A DNA stretch of 64,000 bases, from NCBI GenBank assembly GCA_020055645.1, contig CM034547.1, forward strand, positions 45,916,409 through 45,980,408, written 5' to 3'. Positions 36,251 through 48,073 of this stretch are shown in pieces. Numbering within the stretch: position 1 is the stretch's first letter; every line of letters begins with the position of its first letter. The position numbers were made by a program, and so were the translations under genes. This DNA is from Tomocerus qinae (Eukaryota > Arthropoda > Collembola > Entomobryomorpha > Tomoceridae). Under the pieces are notes generated by a model. The model searched no databases, was not told the DNA's origin, and saw only the letters and a program-made list of their open reading frames with translations.

Positions 36251-39019
36251 GGTGATTGAGAAATGTTGAGTAAATCAGTTGAGTAGTTCAAAGGAAGGAG
36301 AAATGCTACCAAACCAGTCTCTGTTCAAGATCGACACTGAGCTTCACTGGAACAAGAGCAAGGATTGAATTAAATACTTTCTGGAGACCTTGACAATTTC
36401 GATGCAAATCGCTCAGACTTTTATCAAGCCGTACCGGTTTGACTTAATTTAATAGCTGAGTGAACATAGAAGTGGGCTTAGTCCAGAAACTCGGACCACC
36501 TCCAATTAGATTTGTTCTATTTGGCTACTGTCTGATAGCCAGCAGTTACATTCTTTTTCAACATAATTAATTGGGCTTTATCCAAGCACGATGTACAGAT
36601 GTAAATAACATTCGCAGAACATAATAAGGGCGGAAAACACCGCAAAAAACAACAAGGCCTAGTGCAAAAATATACTATGGACATATTTATGCAAGATATC
36701 TACAACCCGACTTGCTTTACAAATAATGAGTCGCAGGTGTGTACATCCAAAATAATAGGTCGCTACTCCTCAATCATAAGCCCAATTCGAATATATAATT
36801 ATCATTCGTAAGAATGCTCTGCGTACCTAATACTACCAAATCAGTAATAAGACATAAACGTAAGTCCGCCGAGACTATGCTCAAATCAAGGCTTATCATT
36901 GTCATTATTTTCAATAAACAATCGCTATTAGGCATCAACTTATAATATATGCACCACGTAATTATAGAAATTATATAGATCATCCTCCATTTGGAACATC
37001 CCCATAATTTGCTAAATAGTTACATTTTTATACTACATTTTTCACTGATTCAACTCTAAGTGCGATTCTTGATACCTTGAACACATAAAAATCCAATACA
37101 TAATTCATTAGAGATTTGATTTTTAGGAAGTCTCTACCCTACATCATCAATTAATCTTGTAGATATCATTAAGTCATATTTATTGTTGTTATTCCACATG
37201 CCTAAGAGCAAAATACAATTTCAATTAATTTGATTCACTGCTTTTCGACTCTTCCTCACACAATACCACACTGACAGCTTACATTCAACATTAATCTCAT
37301 CTCAATCGCACTCATCAGTTCATCACGCTCTTAAGTATCAGGTATATTCATTATGCGAAGCATTTCATATTTTTAATAAAGGTATTAAACCAACTTTTAC
37401 ATCTCTAATAATAATATGTAATGATATTGATAATGACTCGCTCTAAGGCTTTTACTCCTTTATTTACTTGGGATATAATTGATTAACTTAACGTAACGCT
37501 GTCGGACAATTCTTTCATCTGTTAAACATTGTAATATCTATTTAGTAAAGTGCATTTTATTTATATTTGGAATTAAAATCTATTTTCTCAAATTGACATG
37601 CAATCAAAATCGAACTATTCATTTTATTATACCCTTTGACCACTATGACCACCATTTTTAGCAAGATATCATTTAATTAAAATGAAAAGTACAGCGCTTA
37701 GATGATGTAGCTGGGCTTATTAATTGCGCGTGCTAATTACTATTTAGCAAAATACATACTGTCGGTTTGCTTTGATAAAACTTGCTAGAACCATAATTTT
37801 AATTTTGAAATTTGAAAAAAAAGGACAGTTTAATAATTATTCTTAATTTTGTTGTCCCTATTTAAATACATTTGATGCCTGATTTAGGTAATTATGCTAT
37901 TTTGGAATCTACCTACAGTGCCCATTACAGGGGATCGGACCTGATCCGGATTCTGAGTAGAATGTCCTTGCAATAATATTATGGCCGAAGCTGTTTGTAG
38001 TATTTCCTTGATATCTTAACTTTTAACTCATTTTAATGATGCCAAACAAATGTATCAAATCTATTTTGTTTCAACCTAAGGTGGTGCCCATGCATAATTC
38101 TTCCCGATACAAAGATGGAGATGGTGATATAGGTAGGGTACTTAATTAGGACATGCCACTCTTACATAAACTGCTTTTATCTTCTCTATCTTGCTCTCTG
38201 CTTTTTTGTTTTATGTATTTAATTTTATTATTATGCTTCTCACTGACATTCAGGTACTTTCTCACAATATTACGTAGTTATGTTTCCCTTATTGACTCGT
38301 TATAAAATACATTCTTTATCTTGTTACTGACATGTTATGTGATACGTGTCAGCTTGCATTTACTTCTCTGAGCTGACAATGAGTTCCGATAGATAAATGG
38401 AGCTGCCAGTAAATAAAAAATCCAATATTATTCATTAGACATTCAATTCCAAGTATTGTTACCTTGAACTTAATTTTTCGTATAAAATAAAATTCTATAT
38501 TACTACTACATGCATGTGACGCATGCAAACATGCACAGACCTTTTTTAAATCTGTAATAATAATATGCTTCCTTGTTATTGATGGTTAAAGTAATAAGGT
38601 AACAAAGATACAGCGATTTTTAGTTTAAAATGTTTTATGGGGTTACCTGAATTAATTAATTAATTAATAATTAATTCAGAGCAAAATAGTTCAAGAAAAG
38701 CAACTCAAGTCGCATAATCGGGTCTAAATTTGATGGTTATTTCTATACGGAATTTATATTTTATATAGATCTGCACTTTTGCACAAGTTTATATTCAACA
38801 CACACATTTCTGTTTTTGTATTGTCGGAAGAGTGAAAGTTGACAGTTCTAAAGAGCCGACCTGACATTTTACACGACCTTTCAAAGCCAATTAAGAATAA
38901 AAGAAGAAACTAGTACAAACAGATGTTTTTTTAAATTAGGAATAAAAAGCAGAATCATAAATAATGATACAATGAAACAAGATTGCTTAAGCCACCAATT
39001 TTGCTTGGGGTTGCGTCAT
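36251..39019. other. 2.8-kb gene-free stretch
   Basis: AT-rich DNA from the CBM14 B promoter to the small secreted peptide gene. A perfect ATTAATTA-type palindrome lies at 38648-38679. The segment from about 38870 resembles 58310-58400, the left edge of the CYP4 duplication. No gene recognised. Confidence 0.45.
38648..38679. repeat. ATTA palindrome
   Basis: CTGAATTAATTAATTAATTA then ATAATTAATTCAG: a 32-base near-perfect palindrome of ATTA units. Confidence 0.8.
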
Positions 39020-39196
39020 TTATACAATAATTGCATAGATGTTCGGTATTTGCTGTTCATATAAGTTCAGTTTCTGAAAACCCTTGAAGGCACAAATATT
39101 TTCCAAGTTCATTGCATTGCACGTTTTCATCGATCCAGATGCTAATAAAGAGATTACCAGAATAATGGTAAAACAGACTTGGAATAGGTTTCCCAT
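39020..39196 (-). CDS. Possible small secreted peptide (58 residues)
   Basis: A single-exon frame opening MGNLFQVCFTIILVISLLAS, a convincing signal peptide, then a mature part of about 35 residues with two cysteines (KTCNAMNLENIC). A perfect CTATAAATAG lies 30 bases upstream of the ATG. The matching place beside CYP4 copy 2 (58480-58560) keeps the promoter-side sequence, but the frame is disrupted there and most of the coding part is deleted. For: signal peptide and core promoter. Against: the leader would be almost zero bases long, and no family is recognised. An unannotated secreted peptide or a decayed fragment are both possible. Confidence 0.4.
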   Translation of the reverse strand: MGNLFQVCFTIILVISLLASGSMKTCNAMNLENICAFKGFQKLNLYEQQIPNIYAIIV

Positions 39197-39225
39197 CAGA
39201 AATTGCAGTTGGAGTACCTTCCAAC

Positions 39226-39233
39226 TATTTATA
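39226..39233 (-). promoter_or_regulatory. TATA box of the small peptide frame
   Basis: TATAAATA on the minus strand. The corresponding site near 58525 reads CAATAAATAG and is changed by one base. Confidence 0.45.
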
Positions 39234-39288
39234 GAGATTTTCCTGTTCAATGTGGATTAGATTTCGGACTCATAGTACAATTATAGTA

Positions 39289-39961
39289 CAGGGTCATCAC
39301 TTATATAATTCCCCCCCACCACAGCCCAGCACAGACTGGTTATCAAAATGGTCTATATACCATCTTGTAGAGAATCTTTTTGCGAATCTAACCAATTCTA
39401 ACACAATGCAAATCGGTTAGGAAAAACCTGGTAAAATAATTTTTGAAAATAAAAAGTTGAAAATTTTCAGAAATTCTGCCCGCTTTCCAACTTTCCGAAT
39501 TTCTCCAGGTCCCCCAGAATTTTATTTTGGAATTCTAATTCCAGAATCATTATAAGAATCGCATTTTTGATTTTTCCACCCATTTTCATCAAAATCGGAG
39601 GTGGTCGATTTTTTAACTTTTTCGAGAAAAAAGTTAAAAAATCGACCACCTCCGATTTGGATGAAAATGGGTGGAAAAATCACAAATGCGATTCTTATAA
39701 TGATTCCGGAATCAGAATACCAAAATAAAATTCTGGGGGACCTGGAGAAATTCGAAAAGTTGGAAAGCGGGCAGAATTTCTGAAAATTTTCAACTTTTTA
39801 TTTTCAAAAATTATTTTACCCGGTTTTTCCTAACCGATTTGCATTGTGTTAGAATTGGTTAGATTCGCAAAAAGATTTTCTACAAGATGGTATATAGACC
39901 ATTTTGATAACCAGTCTGTGCTGCGCTGTGGTGGGGGGGAATTATATAAGTGATGACCCTG
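39289..39961. mobile_element. 673-bp near-perfect palindromic element with TA target duplication
   Basis: The whole element folds on itself about base 39625; each arm is about 335 bases with very few mismatches. Its ends are CAGGGTCATCACTTATATAA and the reverse complement. It is flanked by TA at 39287-39288 and 39962-39963, as for Tc1/mariner-superfamily insertions. The same duplicated flank beside CYP4 copy 2 (about 58570-58600) reads straight through without the element. No transposase is encoded; the matching open frames on both strands (39601-39783 and 39649-39467) are only a result of the palindrome. Confidence 0.9.
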
Positions 39962-40665
39962 TACACAGTATTTGTCATGTTGCATTATTGATACCTCGTG
40001 CACATACATAAATGAAACGTTACACTATGAAATTCACTGTGATGAGCAAAACCCTTTATTGAGTTGAAGGTCAATAATGTCTAAAGGATACTATCACATT
40101 GGACCACACTGCCTATTCATAAAAAATAACCTTGACTGTTTTAATTTAGATAATAATACAGATGTTTATAGAGTCCATTATTGCATCAAGTTATATGGTA
40201 CAATAACATTGTGTGTATGTATAAGGTTTGATAGAAGTGAATTTGTTCTATAAGTACATGTTCTAAAAGGGATAATTTTTCAGACTGGGCTTAGAGCTCA
40301 AATGTCGATTGGGCTCTGACTGAATAATATCAATTAAAATGATTATAACTATTATGTAGCTCTCCAACTCTGGTCCTGACTCTTTATAATTATATACATA
40401 CGAATTTTTAAGGTCATGGATGCTATCAGTCAATTACAAATATAGATAGATAGTCTTCTCCTGTGGTTTGTGGCTCAAACTCGGAATTTTGATTACCACA
40501 ATATGTCCAACATCATACAGTATATTTATACTTACTGAAAACCAAAACAATACATAGAATTTTTGGTAAAATTACGCAAAAGTGAATTTGCAATAAGCTT
40601 TTACCTACCATTATCCTGTTAGTTGACACAAATGTAACCAGTTTAGAAAATATTCAAACGAAAAA
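39962..40665. other. CYP4 copy 1 upstream region
   Basis: About 700 bases similar to 58586-58958 upstream of CYP4 copy 2, for example GAAATTCACTGTGATGAG in both. It is longer here. Probable shared promoter region; no TATA box identified. Confidence 0.55.
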
Positions 40666-43185
40666 ATGATTGAGAATTTATCTTACATTGGGGCATTTCT
40701 CACAACCCTATTTGTTTACTTTTGGTTTATAAGGAAAACAAGAAACGATACATTATTAGCCAAAATTAAGGGCCCTTTGATTCTCCCATTTATAGGAAAT
40801 TTCTTGGCTTTTGCGGGACCACAAGAAGGTAAATGTTGTCCATTAAGTATTGAGTATACCTAATCATTATTAAAATCAATTGGCAAAAATTCAGCACACG
40901 TATGCAAGTAATAATTTGTAATACAGAAACATTTTATAAACTATTGGGATTATGTGACCGTTATGGAAAGCGGTTCAAAACGTACATTGCTGGGAGCTAC
41001 TTTGTCATGCTCAGTGATCCCGCAGATGTTGAGGTAAACTTACATAAAATGAATCCATAAGGATATATTTGAATATTTATAATATTATAAACCCAATTTC
41101 TGTTTTAGAAAATACTGACCTCACAAGTCAATTTAGAAAAGGGGGTCGATTATGACTTAATTAAACCATGGCTGGGCACAGGGCTTCTTACAAGCAAAGG
41201 TATGCTTAATTTTTCATTTGCAGGACGCTACTTCTATCACTATCTGTACATCCCTATATATTCGCATTATTTGTTGTATGTTGGACGAAAAGGGGAGAAG
41301 TGGTTTCGGCATAGGAAGATGCTCACACCAACATTCCACTTCAAAATTCTTGAAGACTTCATGTCAGTTTTCAATGAGCATTCTCTTACCATGGTCAATA
41401 TTTTCAAAGAAGAATGCACCAATGGAATATTTGATGTCAATCCGTACATAACTAGATGCACATTGGACATTATTAGTGGTACTTGTTCAAATTGTTCACT
41501 CTAAAGGATATATTTCATTACGACTTTAATATAAAGAAAAAGGTTTTAATTAACAGAAACTGCAATGGGAAAGAAAATTAACGCACAGAGGGAGAGGAAT
41601 TCAGATTATTGCACCAATGTCAACAAGTACTTTTCCAAAATTAATTCTTGAGTAGATGCAATGGAAGTAATAAAAGGCTGGTAACTTTGTATTCAATTTT
41701 AAACTGTTGTTTGGATGTATAGAATGGGGAAACTTTTACAGTTGCGGTCTCTTACTCCTTGGTATCGTCCTGACTTTCTTTGGAATATGACTTCCCATAG
41801 CAAAGAGCAAAACAAAGTTTTAAACGAGCTGCATGGTTTCACAGAAAAGGTGAAACGTTATTTACAAGCTAACTAATCATGTTATCTCTAGCTATAGAGC
41901 TGGACTTTTGATATAACTTTCAACTATGATCCTACCAGGTAATCAAAGAAAGGAAAAGGGAAATTGCCATTAAACTACAGAGTGGAGATGCAAAAAGTGA
42001 TGACAATGACGATCCTTTTCAAGGTATTTTATTGAGTTAATACTAAACACTAATAATTTTTGAACGAATTTTTTCTATTTCGTAATTATTTCCAATTCAG
42101 GAAAACGAAAGTTGGCATTCATGGATATGCTCTTGGAAGAACAAAGAAAAAATCCCAACCTCACCGATAAGGATATCAGAGAAGAAACGGATACATTTAT
42201 GTTTGAGGTAAAGAAAATAATATATGCTGCAATTTTTGATTGATTTGATTTCGGAAAAATCATTACCACAAATTCCTAACAATTATGAATGACAGGGTCA
42301 CGATACAACTGCAACCAGTTTAAATTTTACGTTGTTTGTGCTGGGATGCTATCCAGATGTGCAGGTAATTCCAGTTCCAATGTTATAAGCATTATATAAG
42401 AGTAATGCATACACTATAGTCCAAGATTTAAATCGATGAACCCGATGAACTGACACTCAAACTGTCTTTTAGGCCAAGGTACAAGCTGAACTCGACCAGA
42501 TATTTGAAAACGATCGAATACGACCAATAACATCTAAAGATTTGACCCAGATGAAATATTTGGAGTGTGTTATTAAGGAATCTTTAAGGCTGTACCCCAG
42601 TGTACCATTTATTGAACGGATTCTTGAGAAAGACGTGACTTTAAGTAAGATCACTAAATTACAATTTTATTATGCAGTTAAAACTGGTTTATGGATTGTT
42701 TGTAATTTTCTGATGATATTTATCTATTTTTCAAAGATGATGGGCAGATCCTACCGACGGGAACAACGGCCTTCGTAGTGATATTTAATATGCATCGAAG
42801 TACTGAAACTTTTGAAGATGCTAATGAATTTCGACCTGAACGATTTTTATTAGACAATATCGACACCAAAAGAAGTCCCTTTGCATATATCCCTTTCTCT
42901 GCTGGACCCCGAAATTGCATTGGTAGGTATACATTGTACATTAATGCATTAATGCATGTACTCGATATAATGATGGTAATCTTATGATTCTGTTTATGAC
43001 TTATGAAAATATGTTTTATAAAACTAGGCCAAAAGTTTGCATTAATGGAAGAAAAGGTAATCCTGTCGAATGTTCTCCGAAATTTTACAATCACAGCAGG
43101 AGAAACTCGTGATGACTTAAAACTTTTATCTGAAATGGTTCTGAGGTCCCATCATGGATTCAAAATAAAGCTAAAATCTAGGTAA
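40666..43185 (+). CDS. Cytochrome P450, CYP4 family, copy 1
   Basis: Twelve exons: 40666-40828, 40927-41033, 41109-41199, 41293-41478, 41557-41626, 41723-41849, 41939-42023, 42101-42207, 42296-42364, 42473-42644, 42737-42922 and 43028-43185. They give 506 residues, normal for CYP4, with all phases agreeing. An N-terminal ER membrane anchor covers residues about 5-22. The I-helix CYP4 signature TDTFMFEGHDTTA ends at 318, ExxR is E371-R374, the PERF-type motif is FRPERF at 424-429, and the haem loop [11 protein letters not shown] spans 445-455 with C453 as iron ligand. All catalytic elements are intact. CYP4 enzymes are microsomal NADPH-dependent monooxygenases that typically hydroxylate fatty acids or pheromones and, in arthropods, also pesticides. 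Donors after residues 184 (GTGGTACTT) and 208 (AAGTACTT) are weak, but the same positions are used in copy 2. AATAAA follows eight bases after the stop. Confidence 0.94.
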
Positions 43186-43192
43186 TGCATGA

Positions 43193-43198
43193 AATAAA
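43193..43198 (+). terminator. Polyadenylation signal of CYP4 copy 1
   Basis: AATAAA eight bases after the stop codon. The equivalent place in copy 2 (about 61449) does not keep it. Confidence 0.55.
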
Positions 43199-43697
43199 GG
43201 TGGTTAGCTACTGTGTAGTTAAATTCACTAATGTTCAGAGGATAAAATGCAATGGTTCTTTTCACACCCTAACTCATACTCATAAAGATACGTCATAGTC
43301 ATGAATAGTTATCTGCAATTTGCAATGTACCAATGAATGTATTTTCGCCTAATAAATTGAAAACCATCCCAAATATTAGAGACAGTTGATTTTATATCTG
43401 CCTTAACTGAGTAAGTAAGCACTGAACAACAACAGAAGACGAAGATGTATATGCAAGTGATGATAAGTTGTAACATGTACAAGAATAGGAAAGGACTGCG
43501 ACATTATGGGAACAAAGACATGGTCATGGGAGAAACAATTTTTAATGTCTTACTAAACCATATTACTATCTGTGTCAACAACGAGGAGTTAATTGCTTAG
43601 TATTAATATTCACATACAAAGATACTCTAGGACAGTTTATATAACTATACAGTAGTAGTGCAAATACGCTATTCTAGTTCGTCTTGCTAATAAGTTC
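43199..43697. other. Intergenic between convergent genes
   Basis: About 500 bases with nothing recognised. Confidence 0.45.
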
Positions 43698-44835
43698 TTA
43701 ACTATGGTTGACAAAATAAAAGGGTCTTCGGGTGTGCTGAGTGTTAGATGTTGCATTTTTTGATGGGCATCCTTGTATTTCACCTGCTTTGCTGTAGACA
43801 TCCAGGTAAAGTCGTGCTGTTGGAATTTCCTTACACATTATTTTTTCCATGCATTTGTTTAGTTCTGAGTGTTTCCTGAAGTACAACAAAAAACAATGAT
43901 TATATTCCTGTCAACCAACCTTTTCAGTTATAACACAAAGCATTTTTTTAACTACTAATACACATTGCACATTAGCTTGCAAGTTCCATTTATTCCTGCC
44001 CTGCGCTGTAAATATAGGTTACAGTGAGACGCAGACCTGGTTCTGTGACTTTAATTTTTGTATAACGAGAAAAGCTGTAAAAATAGTTACTTGCAAACAT
44101 CACGAGCCTCGATGTCCAAGTCTTTACATGCTACCATCCAATGTTCTCCAGTTACTCCAGCAGCAGCACATAATTCGTCTTTGTCCTTGTCTCCTATAAA
44201 GGCTTCCGTAGCTGTAACAGATTTCTCGAAAGCATCTTTGAAAATGAAAAAATTCTTTGTGAATAAATCAAACAGAAAATAATTCCACAAACAATAATAA
44301 CTTGGTTTACTTCAGACTCTTACCAACGAAACTTTTTCCGCGATCATTTTTACAAATAGCTTTGACTACCAAACTAAATGATGTTGGGTGCCCTTTCCCA
44401 TTTGCAGAGTTGCATTCTTTGGATTTCTTAATGACAGGCTCCCAACATTTGATATATGCCTTTTGATGTGAACATACTCTGGTGTTAAAACCCCCGAATT
44501 CGTCACCTTTACCATCAGATAGGTTGGGCACGGTTTTAGACAAACAATCCGAATACTGCCTCTAAAATTTATGAACAAATACATTTGATGATATGTTGAA
44601 TAATATGTTGATTTTATACGTGCAGACAATATTCAAAATTCACTTTAATAGTCTAATTTGAATGAGGCATGGCGTTCTATACCTTAAGCTCTTCAATGAC
44701 AGAATTTGAGTTTTTACATCTGAATAAAGAAGAATGAAACTCAATGAAATCTCCCAAATGAAGTGTGTTTAGCTCTACAAAACAATTAACCACATTTGCA
44801 GTCAAGAGAATGGACAACAATACCTTGAAAAACAT
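43698..44835 (-). CDS. Cysteine-rich secreted protein A
   Basis: Four exons (44835-44683, 44561-44324, 44235-44091, 43875-43698) give 237 residues; phases 0, 1 and 2 agree. The signal peptide is MFFKVLLSILLTANVVNC. The mature part has about ten cysteines in motifs shared with protein B: YSDCLSK, KCWEPVIKKSKEC, ANGKGHPTSF, AICKNDRGK, GEHWMVACKDLDIEARDVC and the final KCMEKIMCKE. The tail has an N-glycosylation site (NAT). I do not recognise the family; the spaced-cysteine helical look is faintly like the 27-kDa haemolymph glycoproteins (DUF1397), but that is a weak impression. Secretion and disulphide bonding are the only safe inferences. A TATA box stands 72 bases upstream of the start. It forms a tandem pair with protein B. 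Confidence 0.7.
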
Positions 44836-44906
44836 ATTTCGACTGTTCTCTATTGAATTGCTACGGTTAATCTAAACAGCTCTCCCCAATATTCCTTTAA
44901 TCACCA

Positions 44907-44914
44907 TTTATATA
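44907..44914 (-). promoter_or_regulatory. TATA box of cysteine-rich gene A
   Basis: TATATAAA on the minus strand, 72 bases before the start codon, a fitting distance for a short leader. Confidence 0.65.
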
Positions 44915-46000
44915 GACTGCAAATATTTGTACACTACGTACCATTTTATTTGAAAGTACTCTAATTATGTAGAAAATAAAGACTGTTTTCTAATCTCACA
45001 TCATGTGGTGGAATTCCCAGAAAATGAGGCATAGCATTGTGATAATGGTGAAGTCTCACTCATTTCTCAAGAATTTACATTTACACAGGGCAAGTGATTC
45101 ATACTATAGTCACTAATGATTCTCTGGAATGTCACAATGTGGTTACTATATGACAGACACTAAGGGTAAGGTTGGCCGTGGATTAAAGCCAAAAGCTGAA
45201 GTTAAAAAAAATTAAAGACAATTTTAACGAACATTTAATGTGCTTGTGCTTATACTTTGTATTTAAGAAGTGTTGTTTACAGCGACATATGAAAAGCTTC
45301 GACAGCAATGCTATCTTCTCTTATAATGACATTTTTCCTCAGTTGAATTTCGACAAAATTATTTTGTTAATATTTATATTTATATACATTTGTGTTGACA
45401 TTATCATAAGGGTTTTTATTTCTTTAATGGACAAATAAACTCATAAACGTCTTAGATTAAATTTCGTTATCAGAGAAATGAGAAACACCCTATCAGAAAC
45501 GTAGTTGGTAAACCACAAAACATTTTTGGTGTTGCGAAAATTTGTAGGTAAAGTCTTGGTTTAATGTTTTATGCATTAAATGAGATAGGAATAATTAAAA
45601 AGTGTAAGCTAATACCAAAGAAGTTTTCGATTAATTTTTAATTTATATCATAAATCACAATCTTCAAAGTGTACTGATTTCTACGAGGGAATTACTTCTA
45701 CAAAAAGACTTCACTCCTAAAGCGACATCTATAATGTTCGTAAAAATACTTTGCCCTATGCCAGATATACCTTTTAAAGTTTTTCCGTAAACAACATTTA
45801 TTCGTATGAACAATTTAGGAAGCTTAATCTTTGCTTTGTATAGAGAGTGATATAAATTATAAATTATGCTATGGGTGGTTTATCTTTGATCATTTCCAAA
45901 CGAGTATAAAAAGTAAAATTTAATTCCATAGTTGAAATTCAAATACATAAATATTTATGCAACAGTTTTCAAAGATCAACTATGTAACATAGGAGTTTGT
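44915..46000. other. Intergenic between the cysteine-rich pair
   Basis: About 1.1 kb. The frame at 45238-45438 is hydrophobic but has no gene support. No repeats recognised. Confidence 0.4.
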
Positions 46001-47126
46001 TCAAGGAAGTATTTTATCCACTTGATTTGTTGTATGGCTTCTTCGGTTGTAGTGGTTGGACTGTTTAGTGGATTTGGCTGTAGCATTCCGTGAAACACAT
46101 CCTTCCAATTTACCTGCCTCGTGGTAAATATCCAGAAATAGACGTCCAACTGCTATTTCTTTACAAGTAATTTTTTCCACGCACTTACTTAGTGCTGAGT
46201 GTTTCCTGCAATTTATGAAAATATTTTTCACACCCAACCACGAAAAAAACATTTGATTACAGTTACTTGACTGAAGCTAAATAGCCTTATCATTTTACTA
46301 TTTATACACGTATGTAAATATTATACGCAAAAGACTGTCTCAACAAATATTTAAAAAATTTAGCTTAAAATTACTTGCAAACATCCCGAGCCTCGATGTC
46401 AAAATCTTTGCATGCTTCCATCCAGTGTTCTCCAGAGGAAGTGCATACTGCTTCTTTCTTCACTCCTTCTGAAACTTCCATAGCTTTTGCTAATTTATCT
46501 GTATGAAATAGATTTTCAAATCAAATTTCTTAAAATACCATTTAAATGGTGTATATTGAATTGCTATAGGCTAAAAATTTCTATGGAATCCTTTACTTGT
46601 AAAATTTCTTCCATGGTCCTTTTTGCAAATTGCTTTTATCACCGAGTTAAAGGATGTAGGGTGTCCTTTTCCATTTGCAGCGTTACATTCTTTTGATTTC
46701 TCAATAACAGGCTCCCAGCATTTTCTGTAAGCTTGTTCATTGAAACAAGCTCGCCGGTAAAAGTCTATGTATTCATTTTCTTTTCTTCCAGGGGGACTTG
46801 GCAAGTCTTGAATTTTTGACAGACAGTCCGAATACAAAGTCTGAAAAGCATATTCTTTTAGTTTTCCATACAACTCTATTAAAATTATAATGCCCACTTC
46901 AAGAGGATTTCATGTCTAAGTTAAATTGTAGCACAAAATATTAAATAAACTATATTATTGAAATTATTTTCCATACCTGTTGTTCCAGGACAGTATTTGG
47001 GTGCTTACAACGCAGCATAGAAGAGTAAAACTCAATGAAGTCTGCCAAATGAAATGTACGTAGTTCACCAACACAGCTAACAATAATAGCACTTCCGAAA
47101 AATAATAACGTTACTTTAGCAAACAT
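46001..47126 (-). CDS. Cysteine-rich secreted protein B
   Basis: Four exons (47126-46977, 46840-46597, 46498-46375, 46205-46001) give 240 residues. Intron positions and phases equal those of protein A. The signal peptide is MFAKVTLLFFGSAIIVSC. Shared blocks are LYSDCLSK, KCWEPVIEKSKECNAANG, GKGHPTSF, AICKKDHGR, GEHWMEACKDFDIEARDVC and KCVEKITCKE. Exon 3 is shorter than in A by about seven codons. The tail is basic and histidine/asparagine-rich and differs from A. A TATAAG-like motif lies at 47170-47175. Function unknown; an extracellular role in gut, haemolymph or secretion is inferred only from the signal peptide and cysteines. Confidence 0.7.
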
Positions 47127-47879
47127 AGTCGGTGTTTGAAGGCAGAAAAAAGCAATAACGAAATTAACTTATAAGTATTTAATTTAATTTTTTGCTTTTG
47201 TAGTTTATGACTTTTTTTAGTCCGTACAACTGTATTTGTGTCCTGATACACCTTTCAACTAAAATATGGCATTTCTGCCATCGTCTTTTATATAGAAACG
47301 AATCTAGCGTTAGTTACGTTCATTGTCGAACAATGGCTGCTTGTCAATATTTTCTATCTGCATTTGGTGATAGATGCATAGCTTTTACTACCAATGACTA
47401 TGTACTTGTAGATTATGTAGATTAGAGTATGGTCTGTTACAATTACACGGACATCAGATTCTAAAATCGTCACCTCACTGTATATCTGTAAAATAATATT
47501 TGCAATAGCTAACGCGGTGGAACGATAGAAAATTCGGGCTAAGTTGATTAAATTCTATTTTTTTTATCCTTGTTTGTTATTATGAGCCCATAGTTTTTGG
47601 TAAACTGTAGTAAAGGAGAACAGTACAATACAAATATTCTACTGGGTATCGCATCAGTAGAGATGGAAATTAAATTAACTTTTATTTTCTAGTATTTCTA
47701 TTATTTGTCAACTTTTTAAAGTCCGTTCAATTTTGTTTTGATATCTTATATATTATTTCCTATGAAGAATATTGCCAAAACCTAAAGCCTAAAGTAATAT
47801 AGCAATTGCACTTCGATTCAAATTCGAAATTACTAAGGAGTGAATAATGATTTACATTTTTTACATATCACAATTGACT
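47127..47879. other. Intergenic
   Basis: About 750 bases upstream of cysteine-rich gene B. No other feature seen. Confidence 0.4.
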
Positions 47880-48073
47880 GCATATGTGCCGTCCTCAGCA
47901 ATATTAAACCTTAAGGTGATGACCAAAAATTTGGAAATGTTTACATAACTGTTAGGTTTATAAATTGGTATTTTACTGAGAGGTTAGAATGAAGGGGTTG
48001 GTTTGTATCCCCTTTTACTCGATACTATAGTTTTCACCTTAAGGTTTAATATTGCTGAAAACGTCACATATAC
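47880..48073. mobile_element. 194-bp MITE-like element with 40-bp terminal inverted repeats
   Basis: Arm 47880-47919 pairs with 48034-48073; the inner part CAATATTAAACCTTAAGGTG is exact in both, with a few mismatches towards the ends (CATATGTGCCG against CATATGTGACG). The 114-base middle is non-coding. No clear target duplication. Confidence 0.8.

Noticed and set aside
39467..39783. Two 60-residue open frames on opposite strands with nearly the same protein (MVDFLTFF/SRKKLKNRPP)
   Set aside because: They are mirror images caused by the palindromic element; no codon bias, signal or splice support.
41218..41451. Alternative frame at CYP4 exon 4 (also 59505-59732)
   Set aside because: Conserved only because the true exon in the other frame is conserved between the duplicates.
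42720..43094. 124-residue minus-strand open frame across the P450 haem region
   Set aside because: Shadow of exons 11-12 of CYP4 copy 1; the same shadow appears at 61002-61211 in copy 2.
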